Made by a program: the position numbers and the translations under genes
Assembly (NCBI GenBank): GCA_032768795.1
Contig: CP136490.1
Span: 2,046,001 to 2,110,000 of the forward strand
From: Tremella fuciformis
Taxonomy: Eukaryota > Basidiomycota > Tremellomycetes > Tremellales > Tremellaceae
Reading direction: 5' to 3'
Length of the DNA stretch: 64,000 nt
Notes under the pieces: model-generated
The model's input: only the letters and a program-made list of their open reading frames with translations
Database searches by the model: none
Told to the model about the DNA's origin: nothing
Part shown: one piece after another, positions 25,512 to 36,218 of the stretch
How positions within the stretch are numbered: position 1 is the first letter of the stretch
How the letters are laid out: each line of letters opens with the position of its first letter

Positions 25512-27129
25512 TCAATCGCTCCCCTTGCCCAGCACCTCCTTGACGCCCTTGATGACCGTCTCCAAATCACCCCGCTCCCGCTGGGTGACCGTCACGCCCA
25601 TATGGCCGATCCGGAAGTACTGCGTCGCCATCGCCTTGTGCAGCCCAGCGGCGACGACCACACCCTTGTCCGCCAGCTTGGGCAGCACGTCAGTCGGCGC
25701 CACGCCCGCCGGGTACTTGACCGCCGTCATGCCGTTCGCGGCAATGTCCCGCGAGAGGGGCACAAAGTCCAGCCCCAGCTCGGCCAGCGAGTCCTTGACG
25801 TACTTGGACGCGGCCTTGTGCGCCTCGAAGCGCTCAGAGATGGGGCGGGAGGTGATGGATTTCAGCGAGGCGTGGAGGGCGTAGACGAGCTGCACGGGCG
25901 CTGGTCATAAGCTCCGTGCACAACACACACACGCGCCCGCCCTGCTATCATGCCGATCCTTCCGTAACCCCGCCCAGCCCGCCCGCCCTAGCTAGAAGCA
26001 CACAGTGCCTGCCGATCGAGAACCTTGTATCGAGGAGCACGGACTCACGCGTAGCAAAGTACGCCCCGCGGCCCTCCTCGTACGCCTTCATGATTGGCAA
26101 CCAGCGGTTCCAGTCGATGTAGTACCCCTGCACGGGCGTCTTGCGGGTCTTCATCACCTCGACTGCGCGCCCAGAGGCCATGACGACACTCAGGCCGGGC
26201 GGCGCGCCCAGCCCCTTCTGCGTCGCAGAGATGACCACGTCGAGCTTCCACTCGTCGAACTGGATCTCCTCAGAGGCCACGGCGCACACTGCGTCCAGGA
26301 CGATCAGCGAGTCGGGTGAGTGTTGTTGGATGAGGGAGGCGATGTGCGCAGCGGGTGAGAGCACACCGGTGGATGTGTCCACTGCAGATTAGCGTCGCCC
26401 TCTAAATGATTCGCATGAGTACAAACCGTGGGTGATAGTCACCACCTTGGGCTTGCGCTTCAGCGCCTCAACAATCTCCGCGTCCGCCGGCACGCCCCCC
26501 ACAGCAGCCTTGACCTGCTTCACGTCCGCCCCGTATGCCGCGAGACAGTCGGCAAAGCTGTCCCCGAAGTACCCCGTGTTCAACACCAACACCTCGTCCC
26601 CCCGCTCGACGAGGTTCGCCCCGACCGCATCCCATCCGAGGGTGCCCGAGCCGGCGACGAGGAAAGGCTGGTTGTCCGCGCGGGACTCGGCGTACAGCAC
26701 GGTGCGCAGCATGCGCAGACAGTCGCCGAACACGGGGATGAAGGCGGGCGAGACGTGCGATGTGCCGGGTGTGGCATTGGCGTAGAGGACTTCGTCGCTG
26801 AACTCGATGGGGCCCGGGATGCTGCGATCAGCACAACATCCCACATCGGTGACATCTGTGTATGCTGCAAGGCGTCCAATCACTAGTAAAGGTACCTGCA
26901 GCACGAAGAGTCTGTGCAAGAGGACGACTCACACCAAGAGCTCGTGCGGCGCCTGCTGGAAGGCGGCCGAGTGGGACATGGTGAACTGTCGTCTCCTCGT
27001 GCAGGTGTTGTTTCTCGGGGTTGATACGGCTCTACAAAGAAGTGATGTCTGTGCCTTGGTCGATACCGCACACAGTCCTGCCTTTGACACTCTCGATAGG
27101 TTCGAAAGCGATCTGGGGCCAAAAGACAT
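25512..27129 (-). CDS. AGX1: Alanine-glyoxylate aminotransferase (class V, PLP)
   Basis: This enzyme moves the amino group of alanine to glyoxylate, making glycine and pyruvate. Four exons are joined by three introns. The first is about 110 nt. The later ones begin GTTTGT and GTGAGT and rejoin at HVDTSTGVLSP and YFATPPVQLVYALHASL. Family signatures are IPGPIEFSDEVLYANATPG, GSGTLGWDAVGANLVE, LVLNTGYFGDSFADC, FDEWKLDVVISATQKGLGAP (the K is the PLP lysine) and the C-terminal FRIGHMGVTV. The ATG at 27129 adds about 50 residues rich in Ser, Arg and Thr with no acidic residue (MSFGPRSLSNLSRVSKAGL at its head), a good mitochondrial presequence. An internal ATG at MSHSAAFQQAP gives the usual short form. 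The C-terminus GKGSD is not a PTS1 signal. Confidence 0.92.
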
Positions 27130-27325
27130 TGTTCAACACCCACTCGAGCGCATCTGGCGCCTTTTAACAGCCCCTCCTAACCTCTCGGAAGTCTCCACCG
27201 GTCCGGCCGAGCCCAAAGGCGTCGGAGAAGCCCACACATGCCACAGCTCGGACTTATACAACGCAAAACAAGGACCGAAGCCCGCTCCTCCGGCCCTTTG
27301 GTCTTTTCGCCGGGAGTTCTCTCTT

Positions 27326-27350
27326 CGCCCTCCTTCGGGAGGGCACAAGA

Positions 27351-27382
<32 letters not shown>

Positions 27383-27502
27383 TGCCCCTGGTGGGTTGGC
27401 CGATTTCGCGCCTATTTGGGCGCCTTTCCGAACCTCGCTAACTCTGCCAGCAAAAGGATGACAAACTCGAGCCGAGAGGAGCGCTACGGCGCAAATATTT
27501 TT
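27326..27502 (+). ncRNA. U6 spliceosomal snRNA, interrupted by an intron
   Basis: This is the catalytic snRNA of the spliceosome. The 5' stem-loop is perfect: GCCCTCC, a TTCG tetraloop, then GGAGGGC (27327-27344). The conserved core follows: AAAATTGGAACGATACAGAG with the ACAGAGA box at 27366-27372, GATTAGC with the AGC triad at 27378-27380, and GCCCCTG. It is then broken by 60 nt (27391-27450) that begin GTGGGT, carry GCTAAC and end CCAG. The core resumes with CAAAAGGATGACA. Joined, the two halves give the usual internal stem-loop and 3' tail, ending in TTTTT (27498-27502), the polymerase III stop. One core base differs from the usual GCATGGCCCC (here GCATTGCCCC). The 5' end is placed from the stem and could be off by a few bases. 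Confidence 0.93.
27498..27502 (+). terminator. RNA polymerase III oligo-T terminator of U6
   Basis: A run of five T residues directly follows the U6 3' tail, as expected for polymerase III termination. Confidence 0.8.
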
Positions 27503-28190
27503 GCCCACAGAGAGGCAGAGGAAGGGTCGGAAACAGGGTGGGCGGTGATGGGGCTAGGTCACGTGTCCGGTGGTCGGGTCGTGCTTTTTTGGGCTGTTTG
27601 TGTGCACTGCGCGCCGTGCTCTTGTTTGCGCCCGGTCTGGCCGCTCTATGCATCATGTGTGAGACACCGCGGAGCAGGTTTCCCGGCTTGGAAGGGGGAA
27701 AAGGCAAATGGCGGAGGTCGCCGGTGCGTGCGCGGTGGAGGTGGTCCGCCACATCCCCCCTGTGTGCCACATCAGCCAAGCCATATAGAGGGCACAGAAT
27801 GCAGCATACATGGAGCCCAGATGTGCATGGAGCATTGCCAGACTATGCAAGGAGCACGAAAGTCGGTAGCGCATCGAGAGAGACCTGAGGAGCTCGCACG
27901 GCCCGTTTGAGGGAGCATCGGCCGTGGGTCGCGTCTTGGACGCGTCGCGAAAAGTCTTGCCCCGGCGATCCACCTCAGTCCCGCAACAGAGCCCTAAGCA
28001 TGGTCTGACTACATCTTGGGATGCTCTATGCCATTGAGGGATCCTGCATATCGGGTGTCTGCCTGCAGCAGCTCCTTGCCCACATGTCTCACATCTACGA
28101 CTACAGGCAAGACCAATCACGTGACCTTCCAGCTCAGTGACGAAACCGATTCTTTCGAAGTGGGTGTAATTCAGCATTCACAGCCACAAC
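27503..28190. other. Intergenic region, no gene seen
   Basis: This is 688 bp between U6 and the Sam37-like gene. Minus-strand frames such as 27653-28177 are open but have no recognisable content. It should contain the promoter of the downstream gene. Confidence 0.45.
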
Positions 28191-29400
28191 ATGACACCCC
28201 CTCTCGTTCTCGCCCCGACTCCGCCCCTGGCTCCTCTGCCAGGCTCTGATGTCGAAACGATCTACCTCGCAGCCTCTTTGCAAGCAGGCTGCTGGGGCCA
28301 GTGGGGCATGTCCGAACCCTCCCTCGCCGGACCTAGCATCACCCATCGCGGCACTCGCATTTCGCCATCACACCTATCGTCTCTGCCCATCTACAGAGAC
28401 CTCGAGGAAGACTTGAGTCCAGCAGAGAGAGCGGACAGCGCAGCTTGGACAGCATACATTGACGAGAACCTCACCGACCTCATCGTGCGCCCAGCTCCAT
28501 CCATTCGCAATGCCCGAGCTGATTGTGTAGAACCTCCTTCTCTACTCCCTTCCGCCCAACTACGCAGAGACCCTCTTTCCAGCCCAGAGCAGCACCCTGT
28601 CATTCCCAACGACGCACTACGCCCCTCAGCGCGTCAGAGGAACACACAAAGCCCGCTTGGAGCATGTGGGCCTCTGGGGCTTGGGCGGGTCAGACACAGG
28701 CGAGCAGGATGGAGGGGCCGACAGGGTCGTCGCGCCCGGCGGGACGGTTGCCCCGCGCGTATGGGCCGGGTGGCGAGTGGGCCGCGAGGCCGAGAAGCGG
28801 CGCAGGGCGTATGGCGAGGAACAGCTCTTGGTGAAGGCCCGAGGGGTCTTGGATCCCCTAGCTCGGCGACTGAGAAGGGGCAATGGGGGAATCTTCTTTA
28901 CCGACAGCAGGTCAGCTTCTCCCCAGGCATTCCAACGCGAAGCTGATGATAGACCGTCTCTTTCCGACTTGCGGCTGTACGCGCATCTTGCTTTGCTGCT
29001 CGAGCCGACGTGGCCCAATACCCTCTTGCCGGACTTGGTCAGAGGGACCTACCCGTCCCTTGTAGAGCACCACAATCGCCTACAAGCTCTGCTCTTACCA
29101 AGCGGATGGAGTGTACCGATTGTCCAGTCGCGGCTGCCCGCTCCGCCATCGCTGTGGGATTCGATCTTTGGTTGGACGGCAGGTACCGAGAAGGACAAGC
29201 CGAAAGATGCAGAGAAGAGCAAGAAGGACAGAGATTTCGCCAGGGGAAGGACGTTGTGGTTTGCCGGTGCCGCCGTGGGCATGGTGACGTATCTCCTGGC
29301 CAGTGGGATGGTGCAGATCCGGTATGGCCCGGCCAACGAGGAAGAAGAGGATGAGGAGGAAGTCATTGCCGAAGTGGCAGAGGTGGAAGCTGTGGCATAG
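28191..29400 (+). CDS. SAM37: Sam37/metaxin-like mitochondrial outer-membrane protein
   Basis: This is a probable subunit of the SAM (sorting and assembly machinery) complex, which inserts beta-barrel proteins into the mitochondrial outer membrane. The protein has a GST-like N-terminal part (VETIYLAASLQAG, THRGTRISP), then TAYIDENLTDLI joined by a 46-nt intron (GTGCGC...TGTGTAG, 28491-28536) to NLLLYSLPPNYAETLFPAQ. The typical HYAPQRVRGTHKARLEHVGL follows. The C-terminal half has a helical GST-C-like region (DLRLYAHLALLLEPTWPNTL) and a single late hydrophobic segment (GAAVGMVTYLLASGMVQI) before a Glu-rich tail, as in Sam37 rather than Sam35. A 42-nt in-frame stretch at about 28912-28953 has GT...AG ends and may be an intron. 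Sequence divergence keeps the name provisional. Confidence 0.68.
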
Positions 29401-29582
29401 TGGATCCCATGTTCACTGCCAACATGATATTAGACCGCCTAGAAGGTTTTGTTCACAAAGCAGCAAAATGACATGTGGTGTTCGCCCGCAGTGAAGCTTT
29501 GCCGGGCGCCTCACGGCTGACGGCCTTATCGTAGGCGAAGAAGTGACTAGCTGTCTTCTGCAATCACAATGCATATCTCGCG

Positions 29583-32400
29583 TCACGCAAATGCAATCCT
29601 GGCCAGGCGGAAGACTTGACCGTCCCTGTTCTTCACCAGGACCACAGGTTCTGCACCCTCTGCCTTGGCCGTCTTCACGGCTTGAATATACTTGGCCAAA
29701 GCGACCATCCCCACACCCCAGCCCTTGCCTCGCACCATCGAAAAGTTCCCATCGAGCACCCAGCCCATCAATCGCTCGGGATCCGCTGTCCGAACATCCT
29801 GCTTCTCCTCCCTTGACTTTTCGTCCTGGTTCTCCTCTTGCATGGCCTTGACTTCACTCGGGGTCGACAGGTAGATAGAAGCCATGTCGCCCACACTGCC
29901 CCTTCCAACCATCTCCAACTTGACATGCACTAAGGCAGTCGCCCACAGATTGTCGATAGTAGCAGGTGAGAGATCGCTCATGCCGCGTTGCCGTCGAAAG
30001 GCGCCAACAAACCTCCCAAGTAAGGCCTGATCGCTGTCGACAAGCTTGTCGATATGTTGCAGGACGACATTTGGCACGATCCACGGCTTCACGCTCGACT
30101 CTGTCGATTGAGGCAAAGCCGTAGCCCAGTCTGGCTTCCATGGGCTGGTGACGCCCAGCGTGCCCCACTCGGGCCGCTTGCCAGGCGGCTTCCGCAACCA
30201 CCTTCTCGCTTCCTCGACGGCTTGGCCCCTTTCCCAGTCCTCGCTGGCTCTGCTAGTGACGGACCAGCTTTCGGGGAAATGCGGCAGCCCCGCTTCGCGA
30301 TACTGCACACGCCGCTCTCGTAACCCGATCAGGACCGACGAAGAGTACACGAGCGACATGAGGAGCGGCATAGCCCATTTCGACGGGAAGCGGAGGGTGA
30401 AGCCGTGCACGGCAGCAGAGCCGGAGCCGACAGAGCGCTGTACAAAGAGAAGTGGAACGGTCTCGTCTTCCGAAGTCGGGTGGAGATGCTGCCCAGGCTC
30501 TTGAAGCTACATGTTAGCACGGAAGTGGTGCACGTGAATGAGCTGACCTTTTGCCTCCGACGATCGAGGTCGGACTTCTTGAATTTGAGCTGGTCTCCAT
30601 CGGTCTCGAGATCCCAAATCTTGCTCTTCGCCAAAGCGGCCGAAGGGGAGAAGGACGGGGCGGCGGTCCTCGTTTCACAAGGTAATGAAGCGGGTGGGAA
30701 GCTGACTGTCAGCTGATGGTCATAGGCGAAGAGCTGACAAACTTGAGGCGCGGATCAAAGGTCTCAAGGCCGATGACGAGGCCCTTTGGTAGTTCTGCCG
30801 TAGATTGAAGGGTCGCAAGGCTGCGGAAGAACTGAGGTCAGCACTGCCTCTATGTTTGGGCGACTTACAGCTTGTTTGTCCACAGACTCTGCTTTGGTCA
30901 AGCGAAGTACGCGTCTGAGCACGGATCCTGCTAACGGTCCGGTGATCTCGAAGCTGCCGATATCACCTCGAAGGTCGCGCATGGATACGAGAGGAGCAAG
31001 GGGTTCCTCAACATCTGAAGATGCCGAGGTTTCGGTCCAAAGAACCTCCCAGACCTCTTCGAAGATGGATGGATGCAAGCGGATCCAAAGCTGCCGTCGA
31101 CCTTCGCAGCGATCTGTCGAGTCCCATAAAACGTCGGCCGGTCCAATCAGACCTAACGGGAAGGCATCAAGTCGATATAGCCAGGTTTGTGCTACTCGTC
31201 CTCCGGTTTCGAACCTGCCCATCAGCAAACGTCTGTCAGTCTTGGGGGCTCACCTTTGCCCAGCATATGGTCCATCAGTCATCCTGCTCAGCAGTCGCAC
31301 TAGATCGTCCCTTTGCCCCGCGAGCTCGATCGTGCCATAGTAGCTGACATCCTGAACGGTCGCGCGGCGACGACTGGCACGATACGCTGGCCGAAACGAT
31401 TTGAGCGTTGGACTAAGTGGTATTCGGTATCCCCAGAAGTTGGCCATATGGAACCGCTTCGCATGGTAGATGTGTGTCTCAAGCCATTTCTTGTCTCCTG
31501 TCAATCAGCACATGTGATCCATTGGGAACATTGAGGGGACTAGCGTTGTCGACTGAGAAGGACAGTGGTCCGGTCTTTTGAGCTCAGTTTACGTTTGGAG
31601 AGCAATTTTGCCTTCTTCCGATGTAACTTCGCAATGTTATCCGATGGATCGATTTCTGCTGCTGCTCGAAGACGGAAGCGTTTTGGCACCCTTCGAGGAT
31701 TGTGACTGGCCGCTCTTCGTCTCAGATGACGGGGCAAGCTCTGGAAAACTCGAGTGCTATTCAGCTTGCTTCTGGGTCAGCAACCTCCGATACTCCCAGA
31801 CGAGTCCACTGACGCCGAGGATTTGATGGCGTTTTGCAGGGCTAAGATCTCTAAAGCGCGTGTCTGTCGTCAGTTCATGATTCCGCCCTATTCCTCGCTC
31901 AAGTCTCGACAGTTCGCTGCTCCCTTCTCCGCCTTCTCGCACATTTCTCAGTGGACATCCCAACGGCTTTGACCAGACCACCTACACCCCATTCTCATAA
32001 TCGTCCGACTCGTTTCCCCCCGCCTCCGCTCCCCTAATTTCTTTCTCCACCCCATATCTTCCCCCGACCCGCTTTCGACCCGCCCTCACGCTCATCTCCA
32101 TGTCTCTCAGAATCACGATGGACCGAAGCACTCACTTCGGCAAACTTCTCGACCATCACTGACCCCGGCAGACTTGCGCTCGCTGCTATAAGCTATAAGC
32201 AGCGTACACAGGAGCTACTCACCATCTAACATATCGGCAACTCGTCCGAGGACGAGCTTCTCTCTGCCTTTCCCTTTCCCGCCGCCATTGCTGTTTCGAC
32301 GCAGAAGATCCGCAGTCTTCTCGATGATACGCGACGGCCCTCTCGGCGGCACAGGAGTGGGCCTTGAGGGGCCCGCCTGGGCATTTGGCCTCTTGGACAT
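29583..32400 (-). CDS. POP1: RNase P / RNase MRP subunit Pop1
   Basis: Pop1 is the largest protein of nuclear RNase P and RNase MRP, which process tRNA 5' ends and pre-rRNA. Exon 1 starts MSKRPNAQAGPSRPTPVPP at 32400. A small exon gives VMVEKFAE. A longer intron (about 260 nt) leads to TRALEILALQNAIKSSA, and a 42-nt intron to LNSTRVFQSLPRHLRRRAAS, the Pop1 hallmark. Further blocks are WLETHIYHAKRFHM with WGYRIPLSPTLKSFRPAYRA, the POPLD region (LGLIGPADVLWD, LRGDIGSFEITGPLAGSVL) and the C-terminal FTLRFPSKWAMPLLMSLVYS and ARIAFA end. The junction near 30690-30740 is unresolved, because no single GT-AG pair there gave a perfect frame. It is divergent from TMA64 (156 bp apart) and tail-to-tail with the Sam37-like gene. 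Confidence 0.92.
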
Positions 32401-32556
32401 GTTGTTGCTACCGAAAGTTCAGCCGAAACATCCAAAAAGAAGTATGAAACGGTCGCCGTGCCTGTCAAATGTTGTATCACGTGACACCACGAGCACAGAT
32501 GTCAGAATGGTGACGGACAGTCATTGAACGTCGACGAATGACGAGGCGGCGGCGAG

Positions 32557-34664
32557 ATGTTCAAGAAGCCGCTGGCACATCAGAGCAATGCGACACCGAT
32601 CCGGTCCTCTGCTCGTCGCCAACTCCTCAGCTCAATATACGCTCAGTACCCAGTATTGCAGCGCAATGTGCTCTCCGAGTCTGGGGGTGAAGGAGAGGGA
32701 GAGGGTATGAGTGAGAAAGAGCTGGGGAGGCTGCTGCTGCCCGAGGGGGTGCGCTCTTGCTCTTTCGACACCTCGGCAGGTGTCGAAGGTGTAAGCTGAC
32801 CACTGCCAACCGGAAGGAGCTCATTGCAGACCATGTATCTCGGCAATGATGGTGAGGCACTATGGGTGACCTTTGGACGCAAATCGACGGAGATGGTGCC
32901 GACCCGTGAGTGTTCAGATGGGCACCGACCGACCCAGTACAGTGGGCTTATGTGCACAGTCTACACATTATCCGCCAATCTGCCCCACCCGCCCCTACCC
33001 ATCCTCCAGCTGCCTCATCCCCTTCCGCCCCCTCTCCTAACTGGTGCGCCGCTATTCCTCCCGGCTGTGCGCAACCTGCACAAACCTCACCTGATCCCGG
33101 ACGTCCCGCAAAACGGTCTGGTAGCGTTTGTGTACTCTCCTACTGGAACTGGAGTGAGGTATGTAGGTGTGGGCAGAGTCGTGGCGGAAGGAGGTGTTCG
33201 CGGGGCTTGGGAGCGCCGGGCGAAGCACCTGCAGGAGGGCGTGGACCGGGACGAGGGCAAGTTCTGCGAGGTGCTGTGCATCGTGGACGACCAGTAGGCC
33301 ATACTAGAGTTCTCAAGCGAGCTGGGCTGATCAGGAGTCTTTGGCAATCTGGACCGAAGCCCACACTGAGGGACTTTGAGCTGAAGCCGCCTGAACACTC
33401 TCTTGCCCCGCCACCTACCAACGGGCTATCTGTCCAATCAGACTCGCCACCTGATAGTCAGACAACCGAAGAAGTAGTAGGGGCGGTCGAAGATCTACGT
33501 CTGGACTCGAGCGAAGCCTCGAAAACAGCATCAGCGGCGCTGTCTCCGTCCGACGTTTCTACTCTGCTTCACGTTTCCCTCCTCCAGGCCCTATCGACCC
33601 TCGACACCTCCCTCCTTCCTCTCCCCGCATCTCAGCTGTACTCAGGCCACATTCTACCATCTCGTCCGGCATACATACCCCTCGAACAGCGAGACGACGT
33701 AGTCATCGCCAAATCGGAGTGGAAGAAGTTGGCGAAATGGATGAAGGAAGTGTCCAAAGATGGTCTGATCCGCATCAAAGAGAGTAAAGGCGAGGTGCAG
33801 GTGCTTGCGGTCCATGCAGAACATCCTGCTCTGGATGGTCATAAGCCACATGTCACCCTCGCCGAGGAAGAGCGTAAGGCGCAAAAGAAAGCCGCCAGGG
33901 AGGCGACTGGTCCATCAGTGGGGGACGTGGCGACGCTGGACATCCGGGAGCTTTGGAGGCCTAGTGGGCCGACTTTGCCGTTCTGGGAGGCATGCGGCGT
34001 GGAGTGAGTTCATCCTATCAAAGAGTAAACAGGCTCATGAAGCAGTACGAAAGACCACCCTCCATCGTTGATCAAGGAGACCGTGGACGGGTACATCACC
34101 AAGAACAATCTGGTGGATCCGCACGAGCACCGGCTCGTACGTCTAGACGACCTCCTAGGCAAAGCGTGTGGAATCAAGCGGGTCGAGCCAAGCGAGAAGT
34201 TGCAGCGAGATGAGGTCCTCCGCCGCGTTCGGGGCGCGGCAACGTGGTCAGTCGCAGTCAATGGTGTTCTCAAGTGCGCCTTTCCCCTTGTCTCTTTACA
34301 CGTGAGAGGGACGCTGACCAGACAGAAAAGGAGCTCTCTCTCCCATTATGCTGAGTGTGCGGACGCGTCAAGCGAGAAAGACAGTGACGGTCATCACGGG
34401 CTTGGAGGCGTTCGGGGTGCCCCTGGATGAGTTTGCTGAAGAGCTTCGCAAGTCGTGCGCGGGAAGCACGACCGGTGGGTGACCACGGAGGATGGGGAGG
34501 ATGTCTGGCTGATGGCAGTCCAACCGCTCACTGGAGCATCGCCAAAATTGAACCTCTCCGAGTTGATTGTCCAAGGTCCGCAGATCAAAGTGGTCACTGA
34601 TGCCCTTGTCGCCCGGGGCGTGCCGAAACGGTGGATCAAGGAGGACACGGCCAAGAAGAAGTAG
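32557..34664 (+). CDS. TMA64: eIF2D / Tma64 (ligatin family)
   Basis: Tma64 is a ribosome-associated factor that recycles 40S subunits and can place initiator tRNA without GTP. It begins MFKKPLAHQSNATPI and shows, in order, the N-terminal domain (LLPEGVRSCSF...), a PUA domain (IPDVPQNGLVAFVYSPTGTG, VGVGRVVAEGG), a SWIB/MDM2-like winged region (IKETVDGYITKNNLVDPHEH) and a C-terminal SUI1 domain (VRTRQARKTVTVITGLEAFG, PQIKVVTDALVARGVPKRWI). Six short introns were placed: after GVEG, after VPT, after IVDD, after ACGV, after NGVL and after AGST. All rejoin in frame, for example DDHLWQSGPKPTLRDFEL. The last residues are EDTAKKK before TAG. It shares a short divergent promoter with POP1. Confidence 0.93.
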
Positions 34665-34850
34665 ACCTGTCTTCAAGACCACGACTCTGCTCGGTGTGCT
34701 TCTGATGTCCGTCGACCGATGCACAACGTGCCCCTGTGGCTGCGTCTTCGACGAGCAACTTTAGGCACAAATTACATCTCCATAACCTACATGAGTACGG
34801 AAGGCAGGCAAATAGGGAGTATAGTCTTGTGCAGCAACCATCGCCATAGA
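34665..34850. other. Boundary between housekeeping block and duplicated orphan unit
   Basis: This 186-bp gap between TMA64 and the first orphan family 2-like gene contains no gene. It marks the left border of the tandem duplication described at 34851-37368. Confidence 0.4.
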
Positions 34851-35534
34851 CTAATTTACGCTATCTGTAAGAGCGATGGGGATGGCGTTCTCCACTGCCC
34901 ACTCCTGGATTGGTTTGAGCAAAGCGGGCGGGATCTCTGTCACGATAGTGCCGGTACGATCCGCATACGTGACCTCTAATACTTGTTTTCCGTCCGTCTC
35001 TCCAAGTGTGACACGAAAAAAATCATTCTCCGCGCCCAAATACTGGAACTCCTGGAAAACAGCCGTGTCTGGGTCGAATTTGGTAGAGACTGTGACGGTT
35101 CGGCCGCTTACAGGATCGTGATACTGGTCTGTATTGCTGTACCAGCTGATTCGAGTAGTGACACCGTGCCTGTTCGTATACCGCGTTCCCTCGAAGTCGC
35201 GCGTCATCATTACGGGACCTGTTGGCTGTGGGGTACCCGACGGAAGGTAGAGCTGTGCGCTTAATGACGACCGACGAGGGGTTTCGGTTTTCGGCTGAAC
35301 AGAAGAAGACGACTGCCCAAAGAATCCTCGGCATGCATGGATGGTGGCTTCCGCCCAGAGATTATGAATGCTTGGGTGGAAGTACGGTGTGCAGCGGCGC
35401 TCGACGGATTTACGGAGACCTGGGTTCACGGCGGACTGGGTGGACTGGGTGCCACTCTGTGTCTCGTAGTACCAGTTAAAGATTTCCGTGTGACGTCTCA
35501 GGTTATCTGTGGAGATCTCGCCCTTGTATACCAT
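34851..35534 (-). CDS. Orphan family 2-like protein (intact tandem copy)
   Basis: This is a single-exon gene of 227 codons with no recognised function, starting MVYKGEISTDNLRRHTEIF at 35534. The N-terminal 75 residues are unlike its neighbours. The C-terminal 130 look like a beta-rich domain: LSAQLYLPSGTPQP, RISWYSNTDQYHDP, TVSTKFDPDTAVFQEFQYLG, ENDFFRVTL, VLEVTYADRTGTIV, then a closing helix ALLKPIQEWAVE. This order (W-strand, acidic loop, [YF]D..G/A-F..F, D.L.V, then FP/IP..L...I..[FW]) recurs in the five genes at 50-58 kb. A TATAAA element lies at about 35623-35629, some 90 bp upstream. The neighbouring pseudogene is its tandem duplicate. No secretion signal. Confidence 0.65.
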   Translation of the reverse strand: MVYKGEISTDNLRRHTEIFNWYYETQSGTQSTQSAVNPGLRKSVERRCTPYFHPSIHNLWAEATIHACRGFFGQSSSSVQPKTETPRRSSLSAQLYLPSGTPQPTGPVMMTRDFEGTRYTNRHGVTTRISWYSNTDQYHDPVSGRTVTVSTKFDPDTAVFQEFQYLGAENDFFRVTLGETDGKQVLEVTYADRTGTIVTEIPPALLKPIQEWAVENAIPIALTDSVN

Positions 35535-36218
35535 CTTGTGTCAGAAATGCGTTGTGTGTGAGAGCCTTGCCGGTGAAGATCACGATTTGCAGGGAAGAGG
35601 GACGGGCCCGGGGATTGCTGCATTTTATAGGGTGAGAGGGGGACCTTGTGATTGACTCGAGCGCATATATTTGATATGAGTGAAGAAACGCGCATGTCCA
35701 CGAAAGGAAGCGTCTCGCACAATGAGTAAATGTAGAAAGGAGGCAAAGTCTAGTGTGAAAACACTTGAGCGGCGAAAGAAAGAAAACCCAAATCGTGCTG
35801 CGCTCCTATGTTTCCTCTTCAAATAGCCAGCTCGAGTGCAGACAGCCAAAGCCATATTTCGGTCTACATGTGCAAAGCTTGAGCTCATTTCACCGACTTG
35901 TCGAGGTATTTGGGAATGATCGTTTCAACCGTTGTCTGGCGAGCGGCAATTGCCATGTCTGCGATGTGAGAGAAACCTTGTCAAACGATTCGAGATGAGA
36001 CAGCGCGCACGGTCCGAACGGAGGGTTGGAAATGTGCCCCTATGAGCACGACGCACGGAGGGGTGTCCTCCGGTCAATATGCTACAAGGTGGGGTTCCAA
36101 CGCTCGGATTTGGGCGCCGCAGGGCAGATATGTGAACGCGCAGCCGACAAGCTCAGCTTTGCGTAGAGGGGCAAGCCCTGACCACACAAAGCAGACGGGC
36201 CGAGAGTATGCATGCAGG
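35535..36218. other. Promoter of the intact copy plus upstream remnant
   Basis: This holds the TATA box at about 35621-35630 and, around 35890-36000 on the minus strand, a short open frame beginning MAIAARQTTVETIIPKYLD. That frame resembles ADVPIADRKTAIDKG in the small ORF at 37117-37368. The remaining bases show no gene. Confidence 0.4.

Noticed and set aside
27653..28177. 174-codon minus-strand frame between U6 and the Sam37-like gene
   Set aside because: No domain and irregular composition. Probably chance in GC-rich DNA.
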